A stretch of 64,000 nt of DNA from an uncultured Bacteriovoracaceae bacterium. Its GTDB lineage: Bacteria; Bdellovibrionota; Bacteriovoracia; Bacteriovoracales; Bacteriovoracaceae. The notes under the pieces are model-generated. The model ran no database searches. It saw nothing but the letters and a program-made list of their open reading frames with translations, and had not been told where the DNA came from. The stretch's first letter is position 1; each line of letters opens with the position of its first letter. The translations under genes were made by a program, and so were the position numbers. Location of the stretch: NCBI GenBank assembly GCA_938017795.1, contig CALIJZ010000005.1, positions 1-64,000 of the forward strand, written 5' to 3'. Shown here in pieces: positions 55,137 through 64,000 of the stretch.

Positions 55137-56435
55137 TTAACTGGCACTCTCAAGATGACCCTTGTCGAGTGATTCTGTTTTCTCTGGAGCCTCTGGGATT
55201 TTTCTTTCACCCTCGATAAGTCTTGGAGCTTCTAGCCCTTTAATAGCGTCTTCCGTTACTAAACACTTACAGATTTTTACGTTACTTGGAATCTCATACA
55301 TCACATCAAGCATAGTTTGCTCAAGTATAGATCTCAATCCTCTAGCTCCTGTTTTTTTCTTTAGAGCTGTTCTCGCAACTTCTCTTAATGCCTCAGGAGT
55401 AAACTCAAGTTCTATATTATCAAAGTCAAATAATTTTTTATATTGCTTTATTAAAGCATTTTTAGGCTCAGTTAATATTTGAACTAATGCATCTTCATCA
55501 AGCTCTTGTAATAATGCATTTACTGGAAGTCTTCCAATAAACTCTGGAATTAATCCAAATCTCGATAGATCCTCAGGCTCAATTCCACCTAGTTCTTCGA
55601 TTGTAGATTTCTTAGCATTCTTTTCAATTGAATTTAAACCAAGAGGTCTTTTGGTTTTTCTTTTTTTAATAATATCAGCAAGTCCAACAAAGGCCCCTGA
55701 ACAAATAAATAAGATATTAGAAGTATCTAATTGAATAAACTCTTGCTGAGGATGTTTTCTCCCACCTTTGGGTGGAACTGAAGCAACAGACCCTTCAATA
55801 AGTTTTAATAATGCTTGCTGAACACCTTCCCCCGATACATCTCTAGTAATAGAAGGGTTATCTGATTTCCTGGCAATTTTATCAATCTCATCTAGATAAA
55901 TAATTCCCCTACTAGCTCGCTCAACGTCATAATCACAATTTTGTAATAATGCGACTAAGATATTTTCTACATCCTCACCAACATAACCGGCCTCTGTTAA
56001 AGAAGTTGCATCAGCGATAGTAAATGGAACGTTTAAATACTTAGCAAGTGATTGAGCAATTAATGTTTTACCACTACCTGTAGGACCAGCAAGTAAAATA
56101 TTAGACTTTGCAAGCTCAACACCATCAGTATTAATCTTATTAGAGTTATAAGAAATCCTCTTATAATGATTATGAACAGCAACAGAAATGATTTTCTTTG
56201 CTCTAGACTGTCCAATCACGTACTGATCAAGATGTTTTTTAATCTCATGAGGTTTAGGAACATTATCAAAGATATTTTTTGATACTGCCTTAACTTGATC
56301 CTCTGTAATAATGTCATTACATAAGTCGATACATTCATCGCATATATAAACACCAAGACCCGCGATTAACTTCTTTACTTCTTTTTGTGATTTTCCACAA
56401 AAGCTACATTCTAAATTACTGTTCTTTAAAGCCAT
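55137..56435 (-). CDS. clpX: ClpX ATPase subunit
   Basis: 432 residues. N-terminal zinc-binding domain CSFCGKSQ...[10 protein letters not shown] (residues 10-42), AAA+ domain with Walker [15 protein letters not shown] (about 112-125) and Walker [25 protein letters not shown] pore-2 region, [11 protein letters not shown] in the C-domain. The unfoldase delivers SsrA-tagged and other proteins to ClpP. Starts 10 bases after clpP in one operon. No anomalies. Confidence 0.98.
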   Translation of the reverse strand: MALKNSNLECSFCGKSQKEVKKLIAGLGVYICDECIDLCNDIITEDQVKAVSKNIFDNVPKPHEIKKHLDQYVIGQSRAKKIISVAVHNHYKRISYNSNKINTDGVELAKSNILLAGPTGSGKTLIAQSLAKYLNVPFTIADATSLTEAGYVGEDVENILVALLQNCDYDVERASRGIIYLDEIDKIARKSDNPSITRDVSGEGVQQALLKLIEGSVASVPPKGGRKHPQQEFIQLDTSNILFICSGAFVGLADIIKKRKTKRPLGLNSIEKNAKKSTIEELGGIEPEDLSRFGLIPEFIGRLPVNALLQELDEDALVQILTEPKNALIKQYKKLFDFDNIELEFTPEALREVARTALKKKTGARGLRSILEQTMLDVMYEIPSNVKICKCLVTEDAIKGLEAPRLIEGERKIPEAPEKTESLDKGHLESAS

Positions 56436-56445
56436 GAATTACCTT

Positions 56446-57069
56446 TTATTCTTGATTTGTCATTTTTCCTTTAGGTTCGATCACATTATCGATTAACCCA
56501 AAGTCTCTCGCACCTTCAGCACTTAAGTAGTTATCTCTATCACACGCTTTTTCTACATCTTCATAAGTCTTTCCAGCACTTTGATGATGAACGTAGATCT
56601 TATATAATCTCTGCTTAAGATCCAAGACTTCTCTTGCCTGAATTTCAATATCAGAAGCTTGCCCTCTAGCTCCACCCAGAGGCTGATGAATCATAATCCT
56701 ACTATGAGGAAGAGCTGATCTGTGTCCCGCGTGACCTGCAGCTAAAAGCAGTGATCCCATAGAGGCTGCCATCCCGACACAATATGTATAAACTGGGCAG
56801 CTAATATGTTGCATAACATCATATATTCCAAGTCCTGCGTACACGCTTCCACCTGGACTATTAATATAGAAATGAATTGGAGCACTTGCATCTGTTTGCT
56901 CTAAGAATAACATTTGAGCAACTAAAAGATTGGCCACAACATCATTTACCTCTGTTCCTAAAAAGATAATTCTATCCAAGAGCAACCTTGAATAAATATC
57001 ATACTGACGCTCACCTCTAGCGGTTTGTTCAATAACAACGGGGTTTGGTACGTACATTTTTGTATTCAT
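56446..57069 (-). CDS. clpP: ClpP protease subunit
   Basis: 207 residues. Catalytic Ser in [14 protein letters not shown] (about residues 98-111), His in [14 protein letters not shown] (about 122-135) and Asp in [12 protein letters not shown] (about 171-182); N-terminal propeptide region short. Forms the tetradecameric barrel with ClpX. First gene of the clpP-clpX unit; no trigger-factor gene precedes it, unlike in many proteobacteria. Confidence 0.98.
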   Translation of the reverse strand: MNTKMYVPNPVVIEQTARGERQYDIYSRLLLDRIIFLGTEVNDVVANLLVAQMLFLEQTDASAPIHFYINSPGGSVYAGLGIYDVMQHISCPVYTYCVGMAASMGSLLLAAGHAGHRSALPHSRIMIHQPLGGARGQASDIEIQAREVLDLKQRLYKIYVHHQSAGKTYEDVEKACDRDNYLSAEGARDFGLIDNVIEPKGKMTNQE

Positions 57070-57193
57070 AAATTCCTCTTTTGTTACTGATCGGATCTAA
57101 ATCTAATAAGTTAAGAGTAAAAACAGATTTTTCTTAGACTGCTTATAGGTAATAATAACTGGTCAAAACTGACAAAACCTGTCGGGAAACTCT

Positions 57194-57577
57194 ATGTATT
57201 TTTTACTACAATTGAGTAAAAATTATCACAAGATCTTGGCTCTTAGTCTCCAGAGATCTAAAGTGATTTCAATGGACATGACGATACCAACAAACATATT
57301 CAGTTTTCAGAGAAAAAAAGAAGAAAGAAGCGATAGAATCTTAAACTATAAAGCTATCCTTGGTGGCTTTTCTCTAATTGAGTTAAGCAATGAAATTGAT
57401 CACCTAGTAGGTCATCTTAAAAAGAAGAGCTGCAATGATGTTTATGTTTATATGAGCAAGGTTGCCATCGAAGAGATCGAATCTAGATATACAGATATTA
57501 ATAAATCTTCATCTCAAGAAATTCAAGCAATATTGACCCAAGCTAAAAAAGCCATTGAAAGCTTTAGCTTAATCTAA
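57194..57577 (+). CDS. conserved-looking small protein, unknown
   Basis: 127 residues as drawn from ATG 57194; alternative starts at 57272 and 57278 (MTIPTNIFSFQRKKEERSD) are more plausible because the leading residues look unlike a protein and no ribosome-binding site is clear. The remaining 99-101 residues are soluble, helical, with EIDHLVGHLKKKSCND and IEEIESRYTDI. Divergent from clpP and overlapping the 3' end of holA by 14 bases. No family recognised. Confidence 0.45.
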   Translation: MYFLLQLSKNYHKILALSLQRSKVISMDMTIPTNIFSFQRKKEERSDRILNYKAILGGFSLIELSNEIDHLVGHLKKKSCNDVYVYMSKVAIEEIESRYTDINKSSSQEIQAILTQAKKAIESFSLI

Positions 57578-58493
57578 GTTTCGTCAGAGAATTATTAAAC
57601 TCATCAGTACTTCTTTTTAAGCTTATCTCAAGCTTTGATAATTGTTTAATCCAAGATGATATCTCAATCTTTGAAGAATTATTTTTTATCTCTTGAAGAC
57701 TTTTGTCGTAACCAGAATGTTTTGGCTTGCTAGCAAGATATTTTTCATCGACTACTTTGTAAAATGATGCTTTTAAAAAATTCAAAACTTTAAAAATCTC
57801 AACCACTTTATTTTTATTAAAGATCTTATCAACTTCATTATAAAACCCAGCGATATCTTTACTTGCAAAGAAATCTAAAAATTTAAAAACCTTACTCTCT
57901 AATGACTGATCAAAAGTAATTAAATCTTCTTTGGTTATCTGATTTAGAGATTTATGATAGTTTTTTAATTGTTCTAGAAATTGATAAACATCTGATACTG
58001 ACCCAAAGGAGAGAGTTTCAAGATATCTTTTTAAATCTATCGAAAACTTTGAACCCACTTGTTTTTCTAAGAAATCATTCATCTTTGCTGTTTCCCAGAA
58101 CTTAAAATCCTCAACTTCCCAAAAACTTATGAGCTCATTTTTTTCAAGTTTTGCATTCTTCTTTAAACTTTTAAAATGCAGAACAATATCCAAAGAAATC
58201 CTTGCTGCAAACTCAATAAAAGTATCTAATTTAAATTTATTAATTTTTTCACAATTATAAATCCAATAAGATTGCTGGGGCGAGAAAAAATCAACGGTTG
58301 AAACAATATTCTCCAATTCAATTTGAGATAATTGATCTCCCCAGAGAATTTTCAATTTATTTTTCTTCTTTAAATTTTTCTTTATTAATAAAGTATAAAA
58401 ATCACTTGGGGACTTACAAACAACTATTCCTTTAGAAAATTTATTTCTATCAATATGATCTAAACTTTGAGTAGGATTTAATTTAGAATACAT
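57564..58493 (-). CDS. holA: DNA polymerase III delta subunit (HolA-like)
   Basis: 309 residues. No strong motif in this diverged sequence, but length, the FSPQQSYWIYNCEKINKF strand, DVYQFLEQLKNY and the final three-helix collar (VFKFLDFFASKDIAGFYNEV; FKVLNFLKASFYKV) match the delta clamp-loader fold. It directly follows lptE with an 11-base overlap, the order (lptE-holA) found across proteobacteria. Delta opens the sliding clamp in the replisome. The name rests on synteny plus fold-like pattern. Confidence 0.7.
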   Translation of the reverse strand: MYSKLNPTQSLDHIDRNKFSKGIVVCKSPSDFYTLLIKKNLKKKNKLKILWGDQLSQIELENIVSTVDFFSPQQSYWIYNCEKINKFKLDTFIEFAARISLDIVLHFKSLKKNAKLEKNELISFWEVEDFKFWETAKMNDFLEKQVGSKFSIDLKRYLETLSFGSVSDVYQFLEQLKNYHKSLNQITKEDLITFDQSLESKVFKFLDFFASKDIAGFYNEVDKIFNKNKVVEIFKVLNFLKASFYKVVDEKYLASKPKHSGYDKSLQEIKNNSSKIEISSWIKQLSKLEISLKRSTDEFNNSLTKLRLS

Positions 58494-59145
58494 AATTTAT
58501 TGATTGCTTGAATGATAAAGCAGCTTTTTTCGCTTCTGATTCAATCACTTTATTTAAAATGCCATAATTTTGAGTGGAATTCACAACATAGTCTTGATCG
58601 TAGATTTCTCTGATAATAGAAGTATATATAGGTATTGTTTTCTTTAAAACGATAGAGGGATGAGATGATAAAAGTTCTGGGTATAATTCTGACCTCAATT
58701 TTGAAATTAAACTTGATGAATCTGGCGACCTACGAACTAAAAATAAATCAACCTTTAATTTCAACACATTTGTAATAGGTAATAAGTTATCATTGCCTCT
58801 ACCTTGAGTAGGTGCAAGATCACTAATTCTTGCTACAAGTCCTCCTCTTAACAAAGTAGTACCTTCATTGGCCGCACTCCTTACAACCCCTATTAAGTAG
58901 GCATCGTTTGTTTTACTATTAGGACTTTTTATTTCCAAGTCCGGAATAGAATAAAGTTCTTGGGTAAATGAAGATGTAAATTTAGCACTAACATCAGGCA
59001 AGGTTGATTTATTATAAAACATCGGAATTGAAATACTCTCAATACCATACTTTTTAAAATGACTCTTGCTTTCCACTACCTTATAACCCGAGCAAGAAAT
59101 TGATAGTAAATAAACAGAGACAATGGATAGAAATTTAATCAACAT
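58483..59145 (-). CDS. lptE: LPS-assembly lipoprotein LptE-like
   Basis: 220 residues. Lipoprotein signal with SISCSGYKV (Cys about 18), the CGY-like start of LptE. The domain has VSAKFTSSFTQEL (two-strand/helix of LptE, about 50-62) and basic/hydrophobic strands. LptE plugs the LptD barrel and helps deliver lipopolysaccharide to the outer leaflet. Position before holA supports the name. Its ATG is 5 bases from that of divergent dciA. Confidence 0.75.
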   Translation of the reverse strand: MLIKFLSIVSVYLLSISCSGYKVVESKSHFKKYGIESISIPMFYNKSTLPDVSAKFTSSFTQELYSIPDLEIKSPNSKTNDAYLIGVVRSAANEGTTLLRGGLVARISDLAPTQGRGNDNLLPITNVLKLKVDLFLVRRSPDSSSLISKLRSELYPELLSSHPSIVLKKTIPIYTSIIREIYDQDYVVNSTQNYGILNKVIESEAKKAALSFKQSINYVF

Positions 59146-59150
59146 AAGGC

Positions 59151-59681
59151 ATGTTAAAGAAATTAGGACAAATACTCAACCAATCTTACGGTAGTACTGT
59201 TTCATCCAAGGGAACTTATAAGCAAAAGGGTGATAAATTTTCTGCCAAGAACTCTGTTGGCCAGGGTAACTTTATTGATCTCTTGCTAAACTGGGATCAG
59301 ATAGCAGGAGAAAAGCTTCGTGAAGTGACTCTTCCTCAAAGAATTCGTAATAAAACCTTAACTATTGTAGTGAGTCATCCCTTATATGCGCAGCATCTAA
59401 AATTAATTGAAAAAGATCTAATAAGGAAAATTGAAGAAGTCTATCCAAAATTTAAAAATTGTATTTTGCAATTAAAGTTTTACTACTCAGAAGCAGCATT
59501 TAAAGAATCAGAAGAGAAATTTCAGCAGAGCTTGAAATACTCTAAGGCCAAGAAAGTTGAATATAAATTTAATAAAAACGATCCTCGATTAAAATCCAAA
59601 ATAGCTCATGCTCAAGAACTGTTCTCAGATCTCGATGATGAGTTCAAAGATGTTATGCTTTCTATTTATTTACAATCTTAA
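59151..59681 (+). CDS. dciA: DciA-type (DUF721) helicase loader
   Basis: 176 residues. The DUF721 core is LLLNWDQIAGEKLREVTLPQ then RIRNKTLTIVVSHPLYAQHL (about residues 45-85): W, a small turn, P, and a hydrophobic strand. DciA loads replicative helicase DnaB in bacteria without DnaC or DnaI. The C-terminal part (about 115-176) is charged and probably disordered or helical. The start codon is 5 bases from that of divergent lptE and no clear ribosome-binding site is visible. Confidence 0.8.
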   Translation: MLKKLGQILNQSYGSTVSSKGTYKQKGDKFSAKNSVGQGNFIDLLLNWDQIAGEKLREVTLPQRIRNKTLTIVVSHPLYAQHLKLIEKDLIRKIEEVYPKFKNCILQLKFYYSEAAFKESEEKFQQSLKYSKAKKVEYKFNKNDPRLKSKIAHAQELFSDLDDEFKDVMLSIYLQS

Positions 59682-60222
59682 AAAGAAACTCCTTCCCTAC
59701 TTTTTCCATATTTGTTATTTTTAAACGAGAACTATTATCTAGAATAATTTCTTTGTTGAATGCTATAAATATATTTGCATTTCCCACTGAAATTTCTGAT
59801 AAAAGCTTGAGTATATCTAAAAAATCAAATCCATTCATAAAATGACAATTTCTCTTTCTAATATCGTGCGGATAACGACCCGTCTGAGATTCATGAAATG
59901 GAGGATTGAGTAAAATTAGATCAAACTTATCTTTAAAGTTAGTTTCAAAGACGCAACTATTATGAATCTCTAAGTTACAATCATCCTTAACACTTAAAAG
60001 ATTCTTCTTCAGAGCTGGCATAAAGTCAGTTTCTTTTTCAATAAATGAAAACTTTTTAACCATTAAATTGTTAAGTTCAAGAAATTCTATTCCTACAATT
60101 CCTTGACCAGCAAATAAGTCAACTCCCTGTTCTATCTTTTCAAGACCAATAAATTGATTGGCAAATTTGGCTAGCTTTATAGAAATCTCCGAGAATTTAT
60201 AAAAATCGGGACTTAGATACAT
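59662..60222 (-). CDS. SAM-dependent methyltransferase, TrmN6-like
   Basis: 186 residues. Rossmann methyltransferase: VDLFAGQGIVGIEFL (SAM motif I, about residues 34-48), FSFIEKETDF (motif II acid), FDLILLNPPFHESQTG (motif IV NPPF, about 100-115), the adenine-N6 catalytic signature. The opening YLSPDFYKFSEISIKLAKFA resembles TrmN6, which methylates A37 of tRNA1-Val(UAC). Could instead be another N6-adenine or rRNA enzyme. Overlaps dciA's 3' end by 20 bases. Confidence 0.6.
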   Translation of the reverse strand: MYLSPDFYKFSEISIKLAKFANQFIGLEKIEQGVDLFAGQGIVGIEFLELNNLMVKKFSFIEKETDFMPALKKNLLSVKDDCNLEIHNSCVFETNFKDKFDLILLNPPFHESQTGRYPHDIRKRNCHFMNGFDFLDILKLLSEISVGNANIFIAFNKEIILDNSSRLKITNMEKVGKEFLFKIVNK

Positions 60223-60224
60223 CG

Positions 60225-61001
60225 TTATAGATAACTCAAATATGTTGAATTCAAATCACCCATTTTCATAAGTTTATAGATGACATAGTTTTTCATCGCT
60301 GTAGAGTTGTTTTTCTTTAGTTCTTGAATATAAAAACCTCTTTTTTTCTTAAAACAACTTGAATCTAAAATCTTCTCTCCTTTTACCGAGATACCAATTA
60401 ACTGATTAAATTCACAAAGGTTAAAAAAGTGTAATTTTTTATTCTCAGTTATCAATTTTTTCTTTAAGTCCAAAATATCATCATAGATTAACTTTTTATG
60501 TTTATAAGGAAAAGCTTGAGTTACTACTGAGACTAGATTTAATGTATTTTCTTTTTTATGAAAGAAGTCAAAATATCTATTCATATATTCATAATATTTT
60601 TTTTGACCATATTTATTAAAGACATCAACACTCCACAAATTGGCCATTGGATAACCAAAAACAACATCGGTATAAAGTTCTAAGTTGTCATGATCTTTTG
60701 AGATCTCATCATAGATATATTTTTCAAGAATATTATTTTCAACTTCATAATCAAAAAAACTTAAATACTTTAAGTAACTATAAAAAGTTTTTGAATCACT
60801 TTTTTTCAACTGATCCAATGTTTCAACAAATGATTTATGTAGATCTTCATCTAAATGGTATGAGTTTGATTCCAGTACCTTTTCTAAAAATGGAACTTCT
60901 ATAGTCTTTTTAATGAACTTACGTATATTATCAAATCTATTATTTTTTAAATGTATATATATGATAAGCAAGTCTTTATATATCGAATTCGAAATCAACA
61001 T
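60225..61001 (-). CDS. unknown protein, 5' end disturbed by apparent frameshift
   Basis: 258 residues from ATG 61001, which has no ribosome-binding site. The frame stays open upstream into the gap, reading SLKSKAKINPKFIELYKK then QKDIKKTIFDYRTSVRDA before the Met, with no start codon. An ATG at 61126-61128 in another frame reads MWQK and would join this reading if the T7/A7 run at 61115-61121 had one base fewer. No domain recognised; helical, basic. It follows the GYF-like gene closely. Confidence 0.5.
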   Translation of the reverse strand: MLISNSIYKDLLIIYIHLKNNRFDNIRKFIKKTIEVPFLEKVLESNSYHLDEDLHKSFVETLDQLKKSDSKTFYSYLKYLSFFDYEVENNILEKYIYDEISKDHDNLELYTDVVFGYPMANLWSVDVFNKYGQKKYYEYMNRYFDFFHKKENTLNLVSVVTQAFPYKHKKLIYDDILDLKKKLITENKKLHFFNLCEFNQLIGISVKGEKILDSSCFKKKRGFYIQELKKNNSTAMKNYVIYKLMKMGDLNSTYLSYL

Positions 61002-61132
61002 CGCATCACGAACACTAGTTCTATAATCAAAAATAGTCTTTTTTATATCTTTTTGTTTTTTATATAGTTCGATGAACTTTGGATTAATCTTGGCCTTACT
61101 TTTAAGAGATAATGTTTTTTTGCCACATATTA

Positions 61133-62098
61133 TTACACTTTTTTTTTTGAGACTTTAGACTCGCCTACGGAGAACTTCTTTTCATCAAAAAATCTAGATA
61201 AATAGTCGACTTCTACATCTAAGAGGTCATCACAATTTATCTTTTCACTAATCAAAGAGCTCTTTAATTCAAATCCAGATATTGAAAAAAATGGAGAGAA
61301 CTTCATTTCTGAATATTCGACTGTATCATCACGCTTGTGATCTAAAGCAACCAACTCCTCAGTTTCAAGGTCTTGAGCGTAAGCAACAGAGAAGACATCT
61401 ACAATTTTAATTCCGTAATACATTACAAGCATTAACAAAATCAAAGCAATTGTTAAAACAAGCCTAACAAAGATAATTCTACTCCAGAATGGGTATTTAG
61501 TTATGACACTTCGATCAATGTTTGTTTTTAAATCTTTATACTCTTTATTTGATTGTACGGTTGAAACCTTGGACTCTTTTACCTCTTCCTTATGAATATC
61601 TTTATTTAACTTTTCAATAATTAATTTTTTCTCATCATTTAAGGACTCTTTAGGAGTTTCTAAAACTTCTTTATCAATTAATGGGTTTACATTCAGTGGA
61701 TTACTAAAATCTAGGCCGATATCAGATTTATTTTTTTCTTCTGGCTGAGCGAGTAATTTATCTATATTAACAATCTCAGTAGTATCATCTTCATTAAAAT
61801 CTTTCTTTCTTCGCTCAATTGTAGCATCAAGAGCATTACCTCTTTCCTGATCTTCTCTTAAGCGTTGCTCACTCAATGCTTCACTGACAGGATTAAATCC
61901 TAAAATTTCATCACCTAAGATATAACGATCGACATATTCTTTTTCTTTTATTTTAAACCAATAACCATTTCCTGAACAAACTTCATCATCTTCATCTAAA
62001 GAATTCGTTTCCAAAAGATTAACAAGTTTTTCTTTTACAATAGGTCCAAGCAGATGATTGTTTTTTGTTCTAATCATCCATTTTATTGCATTACTCAT
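61133..62098 (-). CDS. GYF/DUF4339-like membrane protein
   Basis: 321 residues. N-terminal GYF_2-like domain with WMIRTKNNHLLGPIVKEKLV and CSGNGYWFKIKE (about residues 6-60), a long acidic/charged linker (about 75-205), one membrane helix (IIFVRLVLTIALILLMLVMY, about 207-227) and a periplasmic tail with YAQDLE. GYF-like domains bind proline-rich or C-terminal peptides. 9 bases downstream of the MCE gene, so likely in the same operon. Confidence 0.65.
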   Translation of the reverse strand: MSNAIKWMIRTKNNHLLGPIVKEKLVNLLETNSLDEDDEVCSGNGYWFKIKEKEYVDRYILGDEILGFNPVSEALSEQRLREDQERGNALDATIERRKKDFNEDDTTEIVNIDKLLAQPEEKNKSDIGLDFSNPLNVNPLIDKEVLETPKESLNDEKKLIIEKLNKDIHKEEVKESKVSTVQSNKEYKDLKTNIDRSVITKYPFWSRIIFVRLVLTIALILLMLVMYYGIKIVDVFSVAYAQDLETEELVALDHKRDDTVEYSEMKFSPFFSISGFELKSSLISEKINCDDLLDVEVDYLSRFFDEKKFSVGESKVSKKKV

Positions 62099-62107
62099 TG
62101 ATAGGCC

Positions 62108-63481
62108 TTACCTTGCTAAAAACCCAAATATTGAAGCAAGATCTTCATCAGAAATTTTCAGACCTCCACCTACGGTTACACTTCTAGACTTACTTAAAGT
62201 GTTTTCTAATGTAGCCCTTCCATAAAGGACATTCCATAACCTAACATCTCCTGTAAATCTTAAATTTGCTCCATCAGAACTTCCAAAATCATAGATATCA
62301 GCACTTAATTTTGTATTTGCTTTATTAATATAAAGATCAACTCCAGCTCCACCCGTCGATTCTATTAACCCCCCACGAACTCCCCAGTTTTGAAAAACTC
62401 GACCAATTTGAGCGTTAAATTTTAAAGCATCAATATCTTGTTCTTCTTCATCAACAACAGTAGTTACACCACCAGTAGTTGAACTTGTTCTTTTTTTCTT
62501 AGAAGTGGTAGGTCCAAAATCACTCATCACAACACCTAGTTTATAAAACCTCTCTGGAGTAGGATATAAGTCAACTCCTAACTCAGTCTTAGAACCGTGT
62601 TCAGTATTATAGCCTGAATACATTTCTATATCTGATTGAACAGAATTAATTCTACTTACTAGCTTATTTACATTTGAAATAGTATCACTTACTTGTTCTT
62701 CAGTTTCTTTATCTGTTAGGAATTTCCCTACGACACCTTGCCCACTATTGATACTGGCCATAATCTCCTTGGCAGAATTGGATGCATCTTTAAAGTTATC
62801 AATCACAACAGAAAGCTCTGCCATTTTACTAATTATAGAATTAGGATTGTTAGGGTTAAACTGAGTACTCATCCCTCTAGTCATTTGATCTAGATTTTTC
62901 ATCACATTTGTAATTGCTTGCTGATTATCATTTGTGATAGCTGCAACTGCATTTACTGTTCTTCGTAAATCTAAAACAATGTCTTTCATAGCATTATCAG
63001 TCTCTTCGTTTTCAATTGCTTCTTTCATTTTTCCGATAATACCTTCCAGGTCTTTCATGCTGGCTCCAGCAGAAGCTGTCACTTGATCCAAACCTCCACC
63101 TTCATCAACAATAATCTCGGAATTATCTACTAATCTTTCTTGGTTTGGATCACCTAAAAAGAGATCGATATACCTATCTCCTAAAAAACCAATAGACTTA
63201 ATTTTTATCCTTGAATCTCCGGTAACTTTTAATCTTTTTTGAATCTTAAATTTAATAAGTGCTTTATCTCCAGCCAATTGAATACTTTCAATATATCCAC
63301 CTTCGATCCCTGCTACCCTAACCAAACTTTTTTCAAATAAACCTTCAGCATCATTAACGATTGCATTGTAAGTCATAGATGATCCAAAAAATGCATTTTT
63401 TGCAGTCACCATGGTCACCATATACGCACAACATACAAGTGCTAAAATACTGAATAATCCAACTTTAAATGCCTTCAACAA
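62108..63481 (-). CDS. MCE (MlaD-like) protein with beta-rich C-terminal domain
   Basis: 457 residues. N-terminal anchor helix (about residues 5-27), MCE domain (about 33-115, GLFEKSLVRVAGIEGGYIES, FLGDRYIDLFLGD), a helical middle (about 130-280) and a C-terminal beta-rich part (about 290-450, YSGYNTEHGSKTELGVDL, RVFQNWGVRGGLIEST, LSADIYDFGSSDGANL). MlaD-like proteins form hexamers that carry phospholipids across the periplasm. The last domain looks like barrel strands rather than the long helix seen in some MCE proteins. Downstream (46-base gap) of the ABC ATPase gene. Confidence 0.85.
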   Translation of the reverse strand: MLKAFKVGLFSILALVCCAYMVTMVTAKNAFFGSSMTYNAIVNDAEGLFEKSLVRVAGIEGGYIESIQLAGDKALIKFKIQKRLKVTGDSRIKIKSIGFLGDRYIDLFLGDPNQERLVDNSEIIVDEGGGLDQVTASAGASMKDLEGIIGKMKEAIENEETDNAMKDIVLDLRRTVNAVAAITNDNQQAITNVMKNLDQMTRGMSTQFNPNNPNSIISKMAELSVVIDNFKDASNSAKEIMASINSGQGVVGKFLTDKETEEQVSDTISNVNKLVSRINSVQSDIEMYSGYNTEHGSKTELGVDLYPTPERFYKLGVVMSDFGPTTSKKKRTSSTTGGVTTVVDEEEQDIDALKFNAQIGRVFQNWGVRGGLIESTGGAGVDLYINKANTKLSADIYDFGSSDGANLRFTGDVRLWNVLYGRATLENTLSKSRSVTVGGGLKISDEDLASIFGFLAR

Positions 63482-63527
63482 AGTCTCCTAAAATTCATTA
63501 AAACTATAGTAATTATAATAACATAAC

Positions 63528-64000
63528 TTAATGAGTCGTAAGGTCCAAGAACATTCTTATCGTCGGATGAGTTGTTTTCTTGAACTCTTTAGTAGGAGAA
63601 AATTCAATGATCTCTCCTTTTTCTAAAAAAGCGATATAGTCAGAAATCTTCAAAGTCGCCTGTATATCGTGAGAAATAATAACAGAAGTTAAATCTTTGG
63701 TATTTTCTGTTCTTCCCGTTGTAATAATTAAATCATTGACCATTTTAGTAGTAATTGGATCAAGTCCAGTTGTTGGCTCATCATAAAGTAGAATATCAGG
63801 CTCGAGAGCAAGTGCTCTTGCAAGACCAACTCTTTTTCTCATACCACCTGAGAGTTCTGATGGTAATCGGTGTAGACTCTGCTCTTGAAGCCCAACAGAC
63901 TTCATTAAATCATTTACTCTTTGCTCTATTTCAGCTTGATTCATTTTTGTAAATTCTGTTAATGGAAAAGCAATATTTTGAAATGTTGTTAGCGAGTCAA
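63528..64000 (-). CDS. MlaF-like ABC ATPase, N-terminal part beyond right edge
   Basis: The frame is open to the window edge (the edge reads DSLTTFQNIAFPLTEFTKMN, the post-Q-loop segment of MlaF-type ATPases, then NQAEIEQRVNDLMKSVGL). Signature LSGGMRKRVGLARALALEPD, Walker B ILLYDEPTTGLDP, H-loop VIISHDIQ. Partial, about 157 residues visible. Powers the lipid transporter with the MCE protein; the permease (MlaE-like) is expected beyond the edge. Confidence 0.9.
   Translation of the reverse strand, partial: DSLTTFQNIAFPLTEFTKMNQAEIEQRVNDLMKSVGLQEQSLHRLPSELSGGMRKRVGLARALALEPDILLYDEPTTGLDPITTKMVNDLIITTGRTENTKDLTSVIISHDIQATLKISDYIAFLEKGEIIEFSPTKEFKKTTHPTIRMFLDLTTH

Overview
AT-rich bacterial chromosome (about one third G+C by eye) with short intergenic gaps and a very high share of secreted proteins, lipoproteins and outer-membrane proteins. 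The myxobacterial/Bdellovibrionota-type outer-membrane barrel at the left edge, a LexA unlike the gamma-proteobacterial one, a DciA-type helicase loader, an MCE/ABC lipid-transport set and diderm markers (LptE, OmpA-type domains, lipoproteins) suggest a member of the Bdellovibrionota, perhaps a Bacteriovoracales (Halobacteriovorax-like) organism. That placement is inference; no rRNA is present.

Layout. 1-4.9 kb: two TPR-type periplasmic proteins and an outer-membrane barrel (one operon, minus strand), then small secreted or unknown proteins. 4.9-10 kb: enolase, an orphan CpaF-type ATPase, QueF, an unusual Nramp-family transporter. 10-15.3 kb: two secreted proteins, then a divergent pair, an RqcH/NFACT homologue and MutS2, whose start codons share one CATG. 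15.3-20 kb: minus-strand cluster of a membrane-anchored AAA ATPase, MscS channel, MerC-like protein, thioredoxin-like and peroxiredoxin-like proteins. 20-25.7 kb: CysRS, a PhoD-like phosphatase, a FadH-like enoate reductase with a flavin reductase, a Spy-like protein. 25.9-28 kb: plus-strand lexA operon that begins with an unlisted 59-residue gene. 28-31.4 kb: MFS transporter and secreted unknowns.

31.5-50.3 kb is the accessory heart of the window. A 3454-residue surface protein with ten ~180-residue repeats, DUF11 modules and two tandem C-terminal OmpA domains lies just downstream of a 1147-residue outer-membrane barrel protein in the same operon. Beyond it are a small secreted protein, a 416-bp non-coding stretch with nested inverted repeats, a lipoprotein that combines DUF11 with DUF285 repeats, and a stop-ridden remnant of an IS3-type transposase. 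50.3-52.3 kb holds two tandem SGNH-hydrolase-like membrane proteins, the first-transcribed one degenerate.

52.3-64 kb is mostly housekeeping on the minus strand: tRNA-Val(UAC), lon, clpX, clpP, holA, lptE, a TrmN6-like methyltransferase, and an operon of an MlaF-like ABC ATPase (cut by the right edge), an MCE protein with a beta-rich C-terminal domain, a GYF-like membrane protein and a protein of unknown function that appears to carry a frameshift at an A7 run. dciA is divergent from lptE with only 5 bases between the start codons.

Themes: (1) stalled-ribosome handling (RqcH + MutS2) and proteolysis (Lon, ClpXP); (2) envelope building and lipid traffic; (3) a large surface-adhesin/barrel system not matched to a named system here; (4) divergent gene pairs packed so tightly that control signals must lie inside coding sequence.
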